From assembly GCF_000756775.1 (NCBI RefSeq), contig NZ_CCSF01000001.1, positions 3,162,001-3,226,000 of the forward strand: 64,000 nucleotides of DNA, read 5' to 3'. Shown one piece after another: positions 39,453 through 52,863 of the stretch (position 1 is the first letter of the stretch; each line of letters starts with the position of its first letter). Below the pieces are notes generated by a model. That model ran no database searches and was not told the DNA's origin. It was given only the letters and a program-made list of their open reading frames with translations. The DNA comes from Pseudomonas saudiphocaensis (GTDB taxonomy: Bacteria; Pseudomonadota; Gammaproteobacteria; Pseudomonadales; Pseudomonadaceae). The position numbers and the translations under genes were made by a program.

Positions 39453-39486
39453 AAAGCCCCCATCCGATGGCTCGGAAGGGGGCTTT
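39453..39486 (-). terminator. Terminator of gdhA
   Basis: On the minus strand AAAGCCCCC and GGGGGCTTT flank a GC-rich centre, followed by TTGTTGG. It lies 33 bases past the gdhA stop; fpr reads into it from the other side. Confidence 0.8.
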
Positions 39487-39518
39487 CCTGCAGCGCCTGG
39501 CTTGATGCGCGTCGCTGC

Positions 39519-40892
<1,374 letters not shown>

Positions 40893-41070
40893 TCATTAAA
40901 AATTTTTGGCCGGCGACTTTAGCAAACAAGGTTTGCCCGGCGAAAGTGCGCGCTGGTCGGAAGATGCCACTTTGCGTCTCCGAGCGAATGCGGGCTGCCT
41001 TTTTTGATACTTCGATAAAAACGGAGGCGGCAGTGCTTTGCTGCCCCTGTTAGCGACTGGAGCAGAGCAA

Positions 41071-41580
41071 ATGATTGTTGTCGTCATGGGCGTTTCTGGA
41101 AGCGGGAAGACCACCATTGGCGAACGGCTTGCAGCCCGCCTGGAATGCGGTTTTTCGGACGCTGACCAGTATCACGGGGCATCCAACAAGGCCAAGATGG
41201 CTCAGGGTATCGCACTCACCGACGCCGATCGTGAGCCATGGCTTGCGGCAATGCATGCGGCCATCGTCGAGCGGGCTCGCCAGGGTGCCGATCACGTATT
41301 TGCCTGTTCGGCACTCAAGCGGCGCTATCGCGATCAGCTGTGCGGAAATGTCGCAGATGTGATGATGGTGTTTCTCCACGGCCCGGCTGAAGTCTTGGCC
41401 AAACGAGTCGCCAGCCGTCGTGGGCACTTCTTCGATCCTGCACTGCTGAATGACCAGTTGGCCGTGCTGGAGCCGCCCACTGCCGATGAGGCGCTGGCGG
41501 TGGATATTCGCCTGACGCCGGATGAGATTGTCGAGCGGATCGTTCAGGCGCTGGAGGCACGCAAAGCGGAGAATAAGTAA
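41071..41580 (+). CDS. gntK: Gluconokinase
   Basis: This kinase phosphorylates gluconate to 6-phosphogluconate for the Entner-Doudoroff pathway. The 169-residue product starts MIVVVMGVSGSGKTTIGERLA, with a P-loop at 7-15. It contains GFSDADQYHGASNKAKMAQG and FACSALKRRYRDQLC, both typical of GntK. A GGAG box precedes the ATG. No gluconate transporter or GntR regulator is beside it. Confidence 0.93.
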   Translation: MIVVVMGVSGSGKTTIGERLAARLECGFSDADQYHGASNKAKMAQGIALTDADREPWLAAMHAAIVERARQGADHVFACSALKRRYRDQLCGNVADVMMVFLHGPAEVLAKRVASRRGHFFDPALLNDQLAVLEPPTADEALAVDIRLTPDEIVERIVQALEARKAENK

Positions 41581-41605
41581 GGCGGCGAGTACCGCATGAC
41601 ATGGA

Positions 41606-41629
41606 CGAGGCCGGATTCATTCGGCCTCG
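41606..41629. terminator. Hairpin between convergent gntK and siaD
   Basis: CGAGGCCG and CGGCCTCG form an 8-base-pair stem around GATTCATT. Neither side has a T-run, so terminator function is weakly supported. The arms resemble the GGCCGAA repeat at 54800. Confidence 0.5.
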
Positions 41630-41635
41630 CCCAGG

Positions 41636-42421
41636 TTACTCGGCCCGCACGCAGCGATTCCGGCCCGCTCGTTTGGCGCGCATCAAGGCTGCATCGGCAC
41701 GGTTGATGGTGCTGGAGTAGGTCTCATCGGCTTGCAGTTGCGCAACGCCCACGCTGGCGGTGACAGCCAGTTGCTCATCGTTCACGCGGATCACCAGCGA
41801 GGCAATGTTGGCGCTCAGGCGCTGCATGACCTGTGCGGCGGAATCAAGGGAGCTTTCCGGCATCAGGATGAGAAACTCCTCGCCACCCCAGCGACCGCAG
41901 AGGTCCTGTTCGCGAATTTCAGCTTCCATCACACGCACCACTTCCACCAGTACGCTGTCGCCCACAGCGTGGCCATGACCGTCGTTGATCAACTTGAAAC
42001 GATCGATATCCAGCATGGCGATGGACAGCGGGCGGTTGTAGCGTCTGGCGCGCTCCATCTCTTCACGCAGGCGTTCGGTCAGCAGCCGGCGGTTGGCGAT
42101 ACCAGTCAGTGCGTCATGGGTCGAGGCCTCACGCAGGGCGATATTGAGGTCCTGCATCATGCTCTGGTAACGGTCGGAGATTCGCGCAATCTTTTCCACC
42201 TGGCGCAACTGCTTCTCGAACCGTGCGGATAGGGAGAGCTCGCGTTCGCGGGCGAGGCTCTGATAGCCGTCGGAGACCCGCGCAATGCGTTCGAGGCGCT
42301 CGATCAGCTCCTGATGAACATTCCACAGCTGGCCCAGCGCTTCTTTAAGCGGGTGGCCCTCATGTTCGGCACCAGAGAGGATCGTGCTGATCTGTAGTTC
42401 CAGCGGGGTTGGCCCACGCAT
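41636..42421 (-). CDS. siaD: Diguanylate cyclase SiaD
   Basis: SiaD makes cyclic di-GMP and is activated by unphosphorylated SiaC. The 261-residue product has an N-terminal helical/coiled-coil stalk (about 1-95) and a GGDEF domain with an intact GGEEF active site. An inhibitory I-site REQD lies exactly five residues upstream. The start MRGPTPLELQ follows siaC after ten bases. In P. aeruginosa siaABCD drives aggregation and biofilm formation under certain stresses. Confidence 0.93.
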   Translation of the reverse strand: MRGPTPLELQISTILSGAEHEGHPLKEALGQLWNVHQELIERLERIARVSDGYQSLARERELSLSARFEKQLRQVEKIARISDRYQSMMQDLNIALREASTHDALTGIANRRLLTERLREEMERARRYNRPLSIAMLDIDRFKLINDGHGHAVGDSVLVEVVRVMEAEIREQDLCGRWGGEEFLILMPESSLDSAAQVMQRLSANIASLVIRVNDEQLAVTASVGVAQLQADETYSSTINRADAALMRAKRAGRNRCVRAE

Positions 42422-42431
42422 ATCGGTTCCG

Positions 42432-42809
42432 CTAGTTGTGGCTGAGGATGGAAAAGGGAAAGGTGCAGTCTTCCTTGAACTCTTCGGCAAGCTCGACCAC
42501 GCGCTCGTTCTGGCGGTCGTAGTACCAATTGACTGCAACGTTTTTCCCCTGCTGGTGCGCGCCTTCAAGCAGGTCGAAGATTTCCATCATCGCCTTGATG
42601 CTGCTGGTGTTGAGGTACAGCAGACGCAGTTCGAGGCTGAGCGGACGCTCGGCTTCGGCCAGGAAGCGCTCGATCCAGTCGAATACCGGATGGAACAGCT
42701 CGAAGGAGTTTTCGGGGTAGGAGTCGCCCTGCATCGAGATGCTGCCGGCAGCCCAGTCGGACTGGATAGCGGGGGTGGACTGGCTGCCTGGAAGTGAAAA
42801 ATCGTTCAT
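42432..42809 (-). CDS. siaC: SiaC phosphoswitch protein (DUF1987)
   Basis: SiaC binds SiaD and turns on cyclic di-GMP synthesis when dephosphorylated. The 125-residue product has the phosphoacceptor Thr68 in YLNTSSIKAMMEIF, the same position as in P. aeruginosa SiaC. The start MNDFSLPGSQ was chosen by length; upstream in-frame codons run back into siaB. The gene lies between siaB and siaD. Confidence 0.93.
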   Translation of the reverse strand: MNDFSLPGSQSTPAIQSDWAAGSISMQGDSYPENSFELFHPVFDWIERFLAEAERPLSLELRLLYLNTSSIKAMMEIFDLLEGAHQQGKNVAVNWYYDRQNERVVELAEEFKEDCTFPFSILSHN

Positions 42810-42828
42810 GTATAACGTGCTCACGAAT

Positions 42829-43371
42829 TCAGATGACTGCCCTGAGGCTGACGAAACAAAGCCCATTGCCCACGGGCTGCAGGGAGGCGCGCAAGGGTTC
42901 ACTGGATTTGCGGGCGATGTCGATCAGCCCAAGGCCCGCGCCGGAAATGACGTGCTCGTCGCGAGGCTTGCGCAGCTGCTCCTTGTACATGGCCTTGAGT
43001 TCGGCCTTGTCCAGCTTGGCCAGCTGGTCGATGGCCGCCAGCAGCGTGGCACCGTCAGCCGCTTCGATCAGGTTGCCCGCCGAAACCACGTAGCGACCCT
43101 GTTCGTCACGGGAAACCACCACGGTCGCGCCGGCCTGCTGATCGGTCCAGTTCTTTTCGCGGGTGTAGTGGCGAATGTTCTGGGTCATTTCGATGTAGGC
43201 GGCAAAGACGTCCATGGCCGACGAGGGGTGGGCGTGCTCAGCCTGCATGTAATTGCGCAGGGCATTACCGATCTCCTCGATAAGGCTGCGCGAAATCGGG
43301 CCGTTGAAGCAGAGCAGGATCTGCTGCTGGTTGTAGCGATCGCGCATGGCGAACAGGTCGATGGATTCCAT
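42829..43371 (-). CDS. siaB: SiaB protein kinase (DUF6272)
   Basis: SiaB phosphorylates SiaC on threonine and so shuts down SiaD. The 180-residue product has a GHKL-like ATP-binding fold: an N-box-like EMTQNIRHYTR near residues 61-71 and GAGLGLIDIARKS near 143-155. siaA follows upstream with 22 bases between stop and start. The balance of SiaA and SiaB sets the SiaC state. Confidence 0.92.
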   Translation of the reverse strand: MESIDLFAMRDRYNQQQILLCFNGPISRSLIEEIGNALRNYMQAEHAHPSSAMDVFAAYIEMTQNIRHYTREKNWTDQQAGATVVVSRDEQGRYVVSAGNLIEAADGATLLAAIDQLAKLDKAELKAMYKEQLRKPRDEHVISGAGLGLIDIARKSSEPLRASLQPVGNGLCFVSLRAVI

Positions 43372-43393
43372 GTATCACTCCGTGCGAGGTCGC

Positions 43394-45385
43394 TCAATCG
43401 AACCGGAAACACAGCATTGTAATGTCGTCGCGCTGGGGTTTGTCACCTTGGTAAGCGGCAAGTTCGGCGCTGAATGCCTCGCGCTGTGCGGGCGGTCTCA
43501 ACTGAGCATTCTGGCGGATCATTTCGGCAAAGCGGCTGTTGCCGAAGCCGTAGCCATGTTCACCACCGGCTTGGTCAAGGAAGCCGTCGGTGGTCATGTA
43601 GAAGGTACGTTTGGGTAATAGCTCGATTTCGCTGTTGTGGTACTCGCCCGGGCGCTTGTCAGCGATGGCGCGACGAGCAGCGCGCACTTCCCGCACTTCG
43701 TCGCCGTCGCAGTAATACAGGGCGATCTTGGCGCCGGCGTAGATCACCTTGCGCTGCTCTGTATCGACAAACGCCAGGCCCAGATCCAGGTTGGTGGCCA
43801 GGCCGTGGGCCAGCTCTTCCTCGTGCAGCATGCCGCGGATGATGGCGTCGGTGCGGGTCAGTACCTGCGCCGGATCATCGAGCCCGACCGTGTCGAGGGC
43901 CTGATCGATGGCAGCATGGGCCAGCATGGTCATCAGGGCTCCGGGTACGCCGTGTCCGGCGCAGTCGACGATGCCAAACAGACGGCCTTGCTCGTTTGCG
44001 CGGTATAGGTAGAAGTCGCCGCCCACCACGTCGCGCGGCCGCCAGAGCACAGCCAGGTTGTCGCCCATGGCCTCCGCCAGCTGGCGGTCGGGCAGGATGG
44101 CGCTCTGGATCAGGCTGGCGTAATCGATGGAGTCATCGATTTTCTTGTGCGCAGCGATCATTTCGCGGTTGGCTTGCTCAAGCTCGCGGGTGCGCTCCTG
44201 GACGCGATCTTCGAGCTCGGCGGTATGCCGACGGACCTGCTTGGCCATGGCCTCGAAGGCCGCGCTGAGCTCACCGATTTCGTCATCACGGTTGCTTGGC
44301 AGAGGGATGCCGTGCTGCCCGGCTGCCAGCGCCTGGGCGCTGATGCGCAGGTGTCGCAGGGGTTTGAGGACGCGTTTCTCCACCAGCCAGGCGGCCGCAG
44401 CGATCATGCCCAGCATCAGCATAAGAAGCAGGCCGATAGCCGGTAGCAGTGGGCGAATTTCCACCACCTCGGCCGTGCCCAGGTCTACCGTGGTGGCTAC
44501 GAACCACTGCAGTTCGGGAATCCAGCTGAGGGCCAACAGGCGCGGATGGCCGTCGAGGTTGACCGCGAGGGTGACAACCTCGCCAGACGCCTCGCGGCTA
44601 CTGGCCATGGTCTGGCGCAGCGCCTTGGCGTCGTTCATGTCGTCCAGCAGGCCAAGCAGGTTGGTCGCCAACGAGCGGCCGCGCGACGTGTCGGCGTTGA
44701 GTGTCACCAGGTTCTGATTGGGATGCACCAGAATCGATCCGTGGGCATCAAGCACCATGGATTCCGTACCGGCTCTGTCCGAGGCGATGAGTTCATCGAC
44801 GAAGGCCCCCAGGTCAATACCGGAACCTACCAGGCCCAAAGTACGCTCACCGTCACGTACGGGGACGTTGAACCAGATTTTCAGGTCGCCGGTCAGGGCG
44901 GAGCGGTCGACGTTGAACTGATAGGGAGTATTGGATGCGAGCGCCTGATAGAACCACTCGTCACGAGGGTTGGCAGGTTCCAGGGTATAGCGTGGCGACT
45001 GGCTCAGAGGCTGATCGGGGCCGTTGGCATAGTAGCCGTTGCTTTGTGCGGAGGCGGCGAAATAAAGCTGGCCGCCGAAGGATTGCTGGAAGCCTGTGGC
45101 TTCGCGGAAGAACAACTCGCGCTGCTGGGAGTTCTGTTCGTCCTGCAGCCAGGCCAGGGTTAGCTGGGAGCCGGCCAGTCGTTGCGCCAGAGCCAGTTCG
45201 CGGGAGACCGGGGCGAATATGCGTTCACGGTTGAGCTGGACCAGATTGCGCGCATAGGCCTCGCCGAAACGGTTCTGCATGCCGTCGAGAACCTGATGAC
45301 CAATAACCCCTGCAATGGAGAGTGCAAGTAGGCAGGTCACCAACAGCGCCAATAGCGATTTGCCACGCAATCCTAGTGCGGCCAT
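43394..45385 (-). CDS. siaA: SiaA membrane PP2C-type phosphatase
   Basis: SiaA dephosphorylates SiaC, activating SiaD. The 663-residue product has a membrane segment at about 8-30, a periplasmic Cache-type sensor (35-305), a second segment (308-330), a HAMP region with a coiled coil (about 335-415), and a SpoIIE/PP2C domain. PP2C metal motifs visible are DVVGGDFYLY, DCAGHGVPGALMTMLAH and MTTDGFLDQ. First gene of siaABCD; it follows ettA on the same strand. Confidence 0.93.
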   Translation of the reverse strand: MAALGLRGKSLLALLVTCLLALSIAGVIGHQVLDGMQNRFGEAYARNLVQLNRERIFAPVSRELALAQRLAGSQLTLAWLQDEQNSQQRELFFREATGFQQSFGGQLYFAASAQSNGYYANGPDQPLSQSPRYTLEPANPRDEWFYQALASNTPYQFNVDRSALTGDLKIWFNVPVRDGERTLGLVGSGIDLGAFVDELIASDRAGTESMVLDAHGSILVHPNQNLVTLNADTSRGRSLATNLLGLLDDMNDAKALRQTMASSREASGEVVTLAVNLDGHPRLLALSWIPELQWFVATTVDLGTAEVVEIRPLLPAIGLLLMLMLGMIAAAAWLVEKRVLKPLRHLRISAQALAAGQHGIPLPSNRDDEIGELSAAFEAMAKQVRRHTAELEDRVQERTRELEQANREMIAAHKKIDDSIDYASLIQSAILPDRQLAEAMGDNLAVLWRPRDVVGGDFYLYRANEQGRLFGIVDCAGHGVPGALMTMLAHAAIDQALDTVGLDDPAQVLTRTDAIIRGMLHEEELAHGLATNLDLGLAFVDTEQRKVIYAGAKIALYYCDGDEVREVRAARRAIADKRPGEYHNSEIELLPKRTFYMTTDGFLDQAGGEHGYGFGNSRFAEMIRQNAQLRPPAQREAFSAELAAYQGDKPQRDDITMLCFRFD

Positions 45386-45540
45386 GCGAGTTTCCCTTCG
45401 CTCGGATGAGCTGCGTCCGTTGCGGTCGTTGGGCTAAGTGAATCGGCTGATTATCCAGAAATTCGAGCGCTTTGCCATCCGCCGAACGACTCGGGGTGAG
45501 TGCTTTTTCTCGCTGGTGGCAAAGTGGTCATCCATATACG

Positions 45541-45567
45541 ACGAAGCCGCCAGGTTGGCGGCTTCGT
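45541..45567 (-). terminator. Hairpin after ettA
   Basis: An 11-base-pair perfect stem (ACGAAGCCGCC with its complement, loop of five) lies nine bases past the ettA stop. The minus-strand continuation is CGTATATGG, without a clear T-run. The rest of the 190-base gap to siaA shows nothing I recognise. Confidence 0.55.
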
Positions 45568-45575
45568 TGCGGTTG

Positions 45576-47243
<1,668 letters not shown>

Positions 47244-47460
47244 GGAGACGAGTGCCCGTGACGAAGAAGTGGAAATAGGACGAATCCCGCTGGAGGGAGC
47301 GGGTCAAAGCAATTGAGCAAAGCTACCGGAATGCTCCAGACAGGGCAAACGAGAGCACTTCAAATGATGCTGGCACTTTGCCTTAAGATGCGTATTCTAG
47401 AAACTTGACGCCATGTTAATGACAACTTGACGGCTTACTATTGAAAAAGGTCCGCTCCGC
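47244..47460. other. Intergenic region between ettA and the MorA-like gene
   Basis: These 217 bases separate divergent genes and are AT-richer than their surroundings. A 9-base direct repeat AACTTGACG occurs at 47402 and 47424, one 22-base period apart. No membrane-sensor coding sequence is present here in any frame that could extend the downstream gene; an in-frame TGA lies at 47428. Confidence 0.5.
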
Positions 47461-50433
47461 TTGTCTTCCATCGAATCCCGGCGTTTACAGCCGGCCCGCC
47501 TGACTCCTTTCTTCGTCAGGGTCTTACGGGCGTCGGCCCGCCTGTTGCTGCCGCGTCGGATAACCGAGCGCTGTCAGCTGCTACGTTATTCTGCGGTTGC
47601 CCTCCAGGCGATTGATGAGCGCATTCTGATCAGCGATTTCCATGGGCGCCTGCGCTTTCTCAACAGTGGTGCCGAAACGATGTTCGGCCTGTGCAACGCG
47701 GACGCCTCGGCCTACCTTCTGCAGGAGCTCCTGCCAGGCCTGGATGCCCAGGCACTCGACACCTCCAATGTCGAAGCCGACCTGTGTCTGGAAATCATGC
47801 GGTTGTTGCAGGGCGGCGAGTGGCGTCTGTTTACCCTGACTCGTCGGGCCTTGCGTCAAGAGGGGGAACAGCAGGCGTCGGGCTTCGTCTGGGTGCTACG
47901 TGACGTTACCCGGGAGAAACAGGCGCAGACTGCCCTGGCCGAGCGCGAGCGTTTCTGGTCCGAAGTGCTGCAAGCCGTCCCCGACACCCTTTATGTGCAG
48001 GATCTGCCGAGCGGCCAGATGCTGTTCAGCAATGGCAACCTGGCCGCCCGGCTGGGCTACAGCGCGGAGGAGCGCGGGCCCGATGCCAATGCCTTCTGGC
48101 AGCGAATCTGCCACCCGGACGACGTCGAGTACGTATGGCGTCTGCTGGCATTGCGTGGCGCGCTATCGGATGGTGCCGAGCGAGAATCCCTGCTGCGCTG
48201 GCGCCACCGTGACGGCAGCTGGCACTGGTTCAACATCGTCGAACGCGTGCTCTCGCGTGATGAACATGGGCGGGTCCAGCGCGTGATCGGCGTTGCCCGG
48301 GATGTCACCGGCAATATCGAACGCAGCCATTCACTGCGCGAGAGCGAACGTCGCTATCGGATGCTCACCAGCAGCCTGCGTGACGTGATCTTCAGCACCG
48401 ACAGTGCGGTGCGCATCAATTACGTCAGCCCCGCAGTGGAGACCGTGTTTGGCTACAGCCCGGAGTGGGCGCTGGAGCATGGCCTGGATCAGTTGGTCAT
48501 CGAACCGCGCCAGGCGGAGCGTTTCTATGACCTGATGCGGCGGGTGCGCAAGGCCTCCTTCGATACCCGTGCGCTGGCAGAGCTGGGGCAGAACCTGCAC
48601 GGCGAGACGCTGTATTTCGACTGCCGCACTGCCGATGGCCGGCTGGTTGCCATCGAGCTGCGCGTCATGCTGATCCTTGACGAGCACAAGCGTTTCGATG
48701 GTGCGCTGTGTATCGGTCGTGACATCAGCGATCAGCGCCAGGCGGAAAAGGAGCTGCGCCGCGCCGCGACTGTATTCGAGCATTCCACGGCGGCGATTCT
48801 GGTGACTGATCCAGAGGGGCGGATCGTTCAGGTCAACTCGGCGTTCAGCCGCATCACCGGCTACGGCCAGGACGAGGTGTTGGGCGAGTTCGCGACGATC
48901 CTCGGCGCTGATATTCAGCAGAGCAATCGGATGGGCTTCATCCTCGGCCAGATCGGCCAGAGCGGCAGTTGGGAGGGTGAGTTCTGGATCAAACACCGCA
49001 ATAGTGACGCGCAGCCGTGCTGGCTCGGTATCACGGCAGTGCGGGACGACGAGGATGAGCTGGTCAGCTATGTCTGTTTCTTCAGCGACATGAGCGAGCG
49101 CAAGGCCAGCGAAAACCGTATCCATCGGCTGGCCTATTACGACAGTCTGACCCAACTGCCCAACCGAGCGCTGTTTCAGGACCGGCTCCATAGCAGCCTA
49201 CAGATGGCGGCGCGGCACAGCAGCTGGATCGTGCTGATGTTTCTCGATCTTGATCGCTTCAAGCCGATCAACGATTCCCTCGGCCACGCCGCCGGTGATC
49301 GGATGCTCCGCGACGTGGCCGTACGCCTGGAGTCCTGTGTGGATGAGGCCGATACGGTAGCGCGCATGGGCGGTGACGAGTTCACCTTGCTGCTGCAGCC
49401 CGAGGGCGGACGCGACGAGGCGCTGTCACGGGCGATGCACGTGGCCGAACGCATTCTGGAGAGCCTTAGCGAGCCGTTCGTCCTGTCAGGCCGTGAATTC
49501 TTCGTCACCGCGAGCATCGGCATCGCCCTCAGCCCGCAGGATGGCGAAGACATGAGCCAGCTGATGAAGAACGCCGACACCGCGATGTACCACGCCAAGG
49601 AGCGCGGCAAGAACAACTTCCAGTTCTATCAGGCCGAAATGAACGCCAGTGCCCTGGAGCGCCTGGAACTGGAGAGCGATCTGCGGCACGCCCTCGAAGA
49701 GCGCCAGTTCCTGCTGCATTACCAGCCGCAATACCTGGCAGACGGCATGACCCTGACCGGCGTCGAGGCCTTGTTGCGTTGGTGGCATCCGTCGCGTGGA
49801 CTGGTATCCCCGGCTGACTTTATCCCGGCGCTGGAAGAGCTGGGGTTGGTCGTGGAAGTCGGCGACTGGGTATTGGATGAAGCCTGCCGGCAGATGGCCG
49901 AGTGGCAGGCAGCCGGCCTGAGGGTGCCGAGAGTTTCGGTCAACCTCTCGGCGCGGCAGTTCAGCGATGGCCGGCTGGGCCAGCGGATTGCCGCTATCCT
50001 GCAGGCAAGGGGCATCGAGCCATCTTCTCTGGAATTGGAGCTGACCGAGAGCATCCTGATGCGCGACATCGGCGAAGCGATGGAGATGCTCGATTCACTC
50101 AAGCGCTTGGGCCTCTCAATCGCCATCGATGATTTTGGCACCGGCTATTCGTCCCTGAACTACCTCAAGCAGTTGCCCATCGATGTGTTGAAGATCGATC
50201 GCTGCTTCGTCGATGGCCTGCCCCAAGCCGAGCAGGATGGGCAGATCACCCGAGCCATCATCGCCATGTCCCACAGCCTGAGCCTGTCCGTGATCGCTGA
50301 GGGCGTGGAAACCCAGGAGCAGCTGGATTTTCTCCGTGAGCATGGTTGCGATGAAGTGCAGGGCTTCTTCCTGGCGCGACCGATGCCGGCCGAACAGCTG
50401 GCGCAGGCCTGCCTTGGCGGTCGCGGCGACTGA
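47461..50433 (+). CDS. MorA-like PAS-GGDEF-EAL protein, short form
   Basis: The 990-residue product has four PAS/PAC modules (about 45-545), a GGDEF domain with intact ARMGGDEF, and an EAL domain with [29 protein letters not shown] and EGVET intact. Both cyclic-di-GMP synthesis and breakdown are possible. Position before glyA matches MorA of P. aeruginosa, which is much longer with an N-terminal membrane sensor. Here only TTG is available as start and no membrane segment is visible. Confidence 0.82.
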   Translation: MSSIESRRLQPARLTPFFVRVLRASARLLLPRRITERCQLLRYSAVALQAIDERILISDFHGRLRFLNSGAETMFGLCNADASAYLLQELLPGLDAQALDTSNVEADLCLEIMRLLQGGEWRLFTLTRRALRQEGEQQASGFVWVLRDVTREKQAQTALAERERFWSEVLQAVPDTLYVQDLPSGQMLFSNGNLAARLGYSAEERGPDANAFWQRICHPDDVEYVWRLLALRGALSDGAERESLLRWRHRDGSWHWFNIVERVLSRDEHGRVQRVIGVARDVTGNIERSHSLRESERRYRMLTSSLRDVIFSTDSAVRINYVSPAVETVFGYSPEWALEHGLDQLVIEPRQAERFYDLMRRVRKASFDTRALAELGQNLHGETLYFDCRTADGRLVAIELRVMLILDEHKRFDGALCIGRDISDQRQAEKELRRAATVFEHSTAAILVTDPEGRIVQVNSAFSRITGYGQDEVLGEFATILGADIQQSNRMGFILGQIGQSGSWEGEFWIKHRNSDAQPCWLGITAVRDDEDELVSYVCFFSDMSERKASENRIHRLAYYDSLTQLPNRALFQDRLHSSLQMAARHSSWIVLMFLDLDRFKPINDSLGHAAGDRMLRDVAVRLESCVDEADTVARMGGDEFTLLLQPEGGRDEALSRAMHVAERILESLSEPFVLSGREFFVTASIGIALSPQDGEDMSQLMKNADTAMYHAKERGKNNFQFYQAEMNASALERLELESDLRHALEERQFLLHYQPQYLADGMTLTGVEALLRWWHPSRGLVSPADFIPALEELGLVVEVGDWVLDEACRQMAEWQAAGLRVPRVSVNLSARQFSDGRLGQRIAAILQARGIEPSSLELELTESILMRDIGEAMEMLDSLKRLGLSIAIDDFGTGYSSLNYLKQLPIDVLKIDRCFVDGLPQAEQDGQITRAIIAMSHSLSLSVIAEGVETQEQLDFLREHGCDEVQGFFLARPMPAEQLAQACLGGRGD

Positions 50434-50545
50434 GCTTGCAGGCGCCTTCATGTTGCACATGACGAAGGCTCATACCCGCGCCCCGGCGGATGAGGTAGAA
50501 TCCGCGCCTCACTTTTTACCGCCAGCTGATTCTCAGAGGACTGCC

Positions 50546-51799
<1,254 letters not shown>

Positions 51800-51818
51800 G
51801 TGACGCGCAACGTTTGAA

Positions 51819-51847
51819 CAGAAAGCCCGCTTTAAGCGGGCTTTCTG
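51819..51847 (+). terminator. Terminator of glyA
   Basis: CAGAAAGCCCGCTT and AAGCGGGCTTTCTG are perfectly inverted around one T, a 14-base-pair palindrome. It lies 19 bases after the glyA stop. Confidence 0.85.
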
Positions 51848-51921
51848 CTGTCTGGGGGCATGTCAACAGGGAAAGCTCGCAGCTAGACTGTCGGAACCGA
51901 TATGCAGGGAAGTCGTAGCGA

Positions 51922-52383
51922 ATGTTCAAGCGAGCCTCACGAACCTTACTGCCACCGCCGCTGATCTATTTGTTGTTCCTCGGCGGTGCCTGGCTGCTTC
52001 ACGCGCTGTTTCCGGTCGAGCTGCCAGGCAGCCTCTGGTCGCACTATTTCGGCTGGGGGTTAATCGATGCCGGCCTGTTGCTGATGCTCTGGGCCGGATT
52101 GCTGATGCTGTGGCGCAAGACCACGGTCAACCCGTACGGCAAGCCTGCCAGACTGCTGGAGGAGGGGCCGTTTCGCTTTTCGCGTAATCCGATTTACCTG
52201 GCCGACACCCTGATCTATTGCGGTATTGCGCTGCTGTGGGGCAGCCTGTGGCCATGGCTGTTGCTGCCTGCGGTTATTGTCACCATGCAGCGCGGCGTGA
52301 TCGTGCACGAAGAGACGTTGCTGGCCGAGTTGTTTGGTGAAGACTATCGCGCCTACTGCGGGCGCGTCCGCCGCTGGCTGTAG
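51922..52383 (+). CDS. Isoprenylcysteine methyltransferase-like membrane protein
   Basis: The 153-residue product has four predicted membrane segments. The family signature GPFRFSRNPIYLADTLIYCG lies near residues 85-104, and HEETLLAELFGEDYRAYCGRVRRWL ends the protein. This is the PEMT/ICMT layout, where SAM binds between the last helices. The substrate is unknown; bacterial members methylate varied small lipids or none known. mapZ follows after 21 bases and may be co-transcribed. Confidence 0.82.
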   Translation: MFKRASRTLLPPPLIYLLFLGGAWLLHALFPVELPGSLWSHYFGWGLIDAGLLLMLWAGLLMLWRKTTVNPYGKPARLLEEGPFRFSRNPIYLADTLIYCGIALLWGSLWPWLLLPAVIVTMQRGVIVHEETLLAELFGEDYRAYCGRVRRWL

Positions 52384-52404
52384 AGCTGTGTGAGGAGTGA
52401 AAAC

Positions 52405-52773
52405 ATGAACCAAGACTTCAATCGCCGCCGCTTTCAGCGTATCGATTTCGATGCCTCCACGGAGCTGGTACAGGGAAGGCGCCGTTGGGCGGTGGAGTTG
52501 CATGACCTTTCCCTCAAGGGGTTGCTGGTGCAACGCCCCGCAGGCTGGGAAGCGCAGGTGGATGAGCCGCTGTCAGCGCACATCCGCCTGGCCGATGATG
52601 CGCAGGTGCACATGGAGGTTGTGCTGGCCCGTGATACTGACGGGCTGCTCGGCTTTGCTTGCCAGCATATCGACCTCGAATCGATGAGCCACTTGCGGCG
52701 CCTGGTGGAGCTGAACCTGGGTGATACCGCGCTGCTCGAACGCGAACTCGCCGCACTGGGCGCTGGCGAGTAG
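52405..52773 (+). CDS. mapZ: PilZ cyclic-di-GMP receptor MapZ
   Basis: MapZ binds cyclic di-GMP and then inhibits the chemotaxis methyltransferase CheR1. The 122-residue product has the PilZ ligand motifs RRRFQR (7-12) and DLSLKG (near 35-40). The C-terminal half, [22 protein letters not shown], matches P. aeruginosa PA4608 closely from memory. It lies between glyA and radA as there. The upstream Sia and MorA-like enzymes could set its ligand level. Confidence 0.9.
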   Translation: MNQDFNRRRFQRIDFDASTELVQGRRRWAVELHDLSLKGLLVQRPAGWEAQVDEPLSAHIRLADDAQVHMEVVLARDTDGLLGFACQHIDLESMSHLRRLVELNLGDTALLERELAALGAGE

Positions 52774-52863
52774 CCAAGCTGCAAGCAGACTAGCCCTAAT
52801 TGCTGCGCGCTGAAGCGCTCCCGGCGCTCCTGGCGCGCAGGGCCTGGCAGGCGCTGGGCTGCG

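Noticed and set aside
50434-50545. A glycine riboswitch before glyA
   Set aside because: The 112-base leader is too short and shows no tandem aptamer structure.
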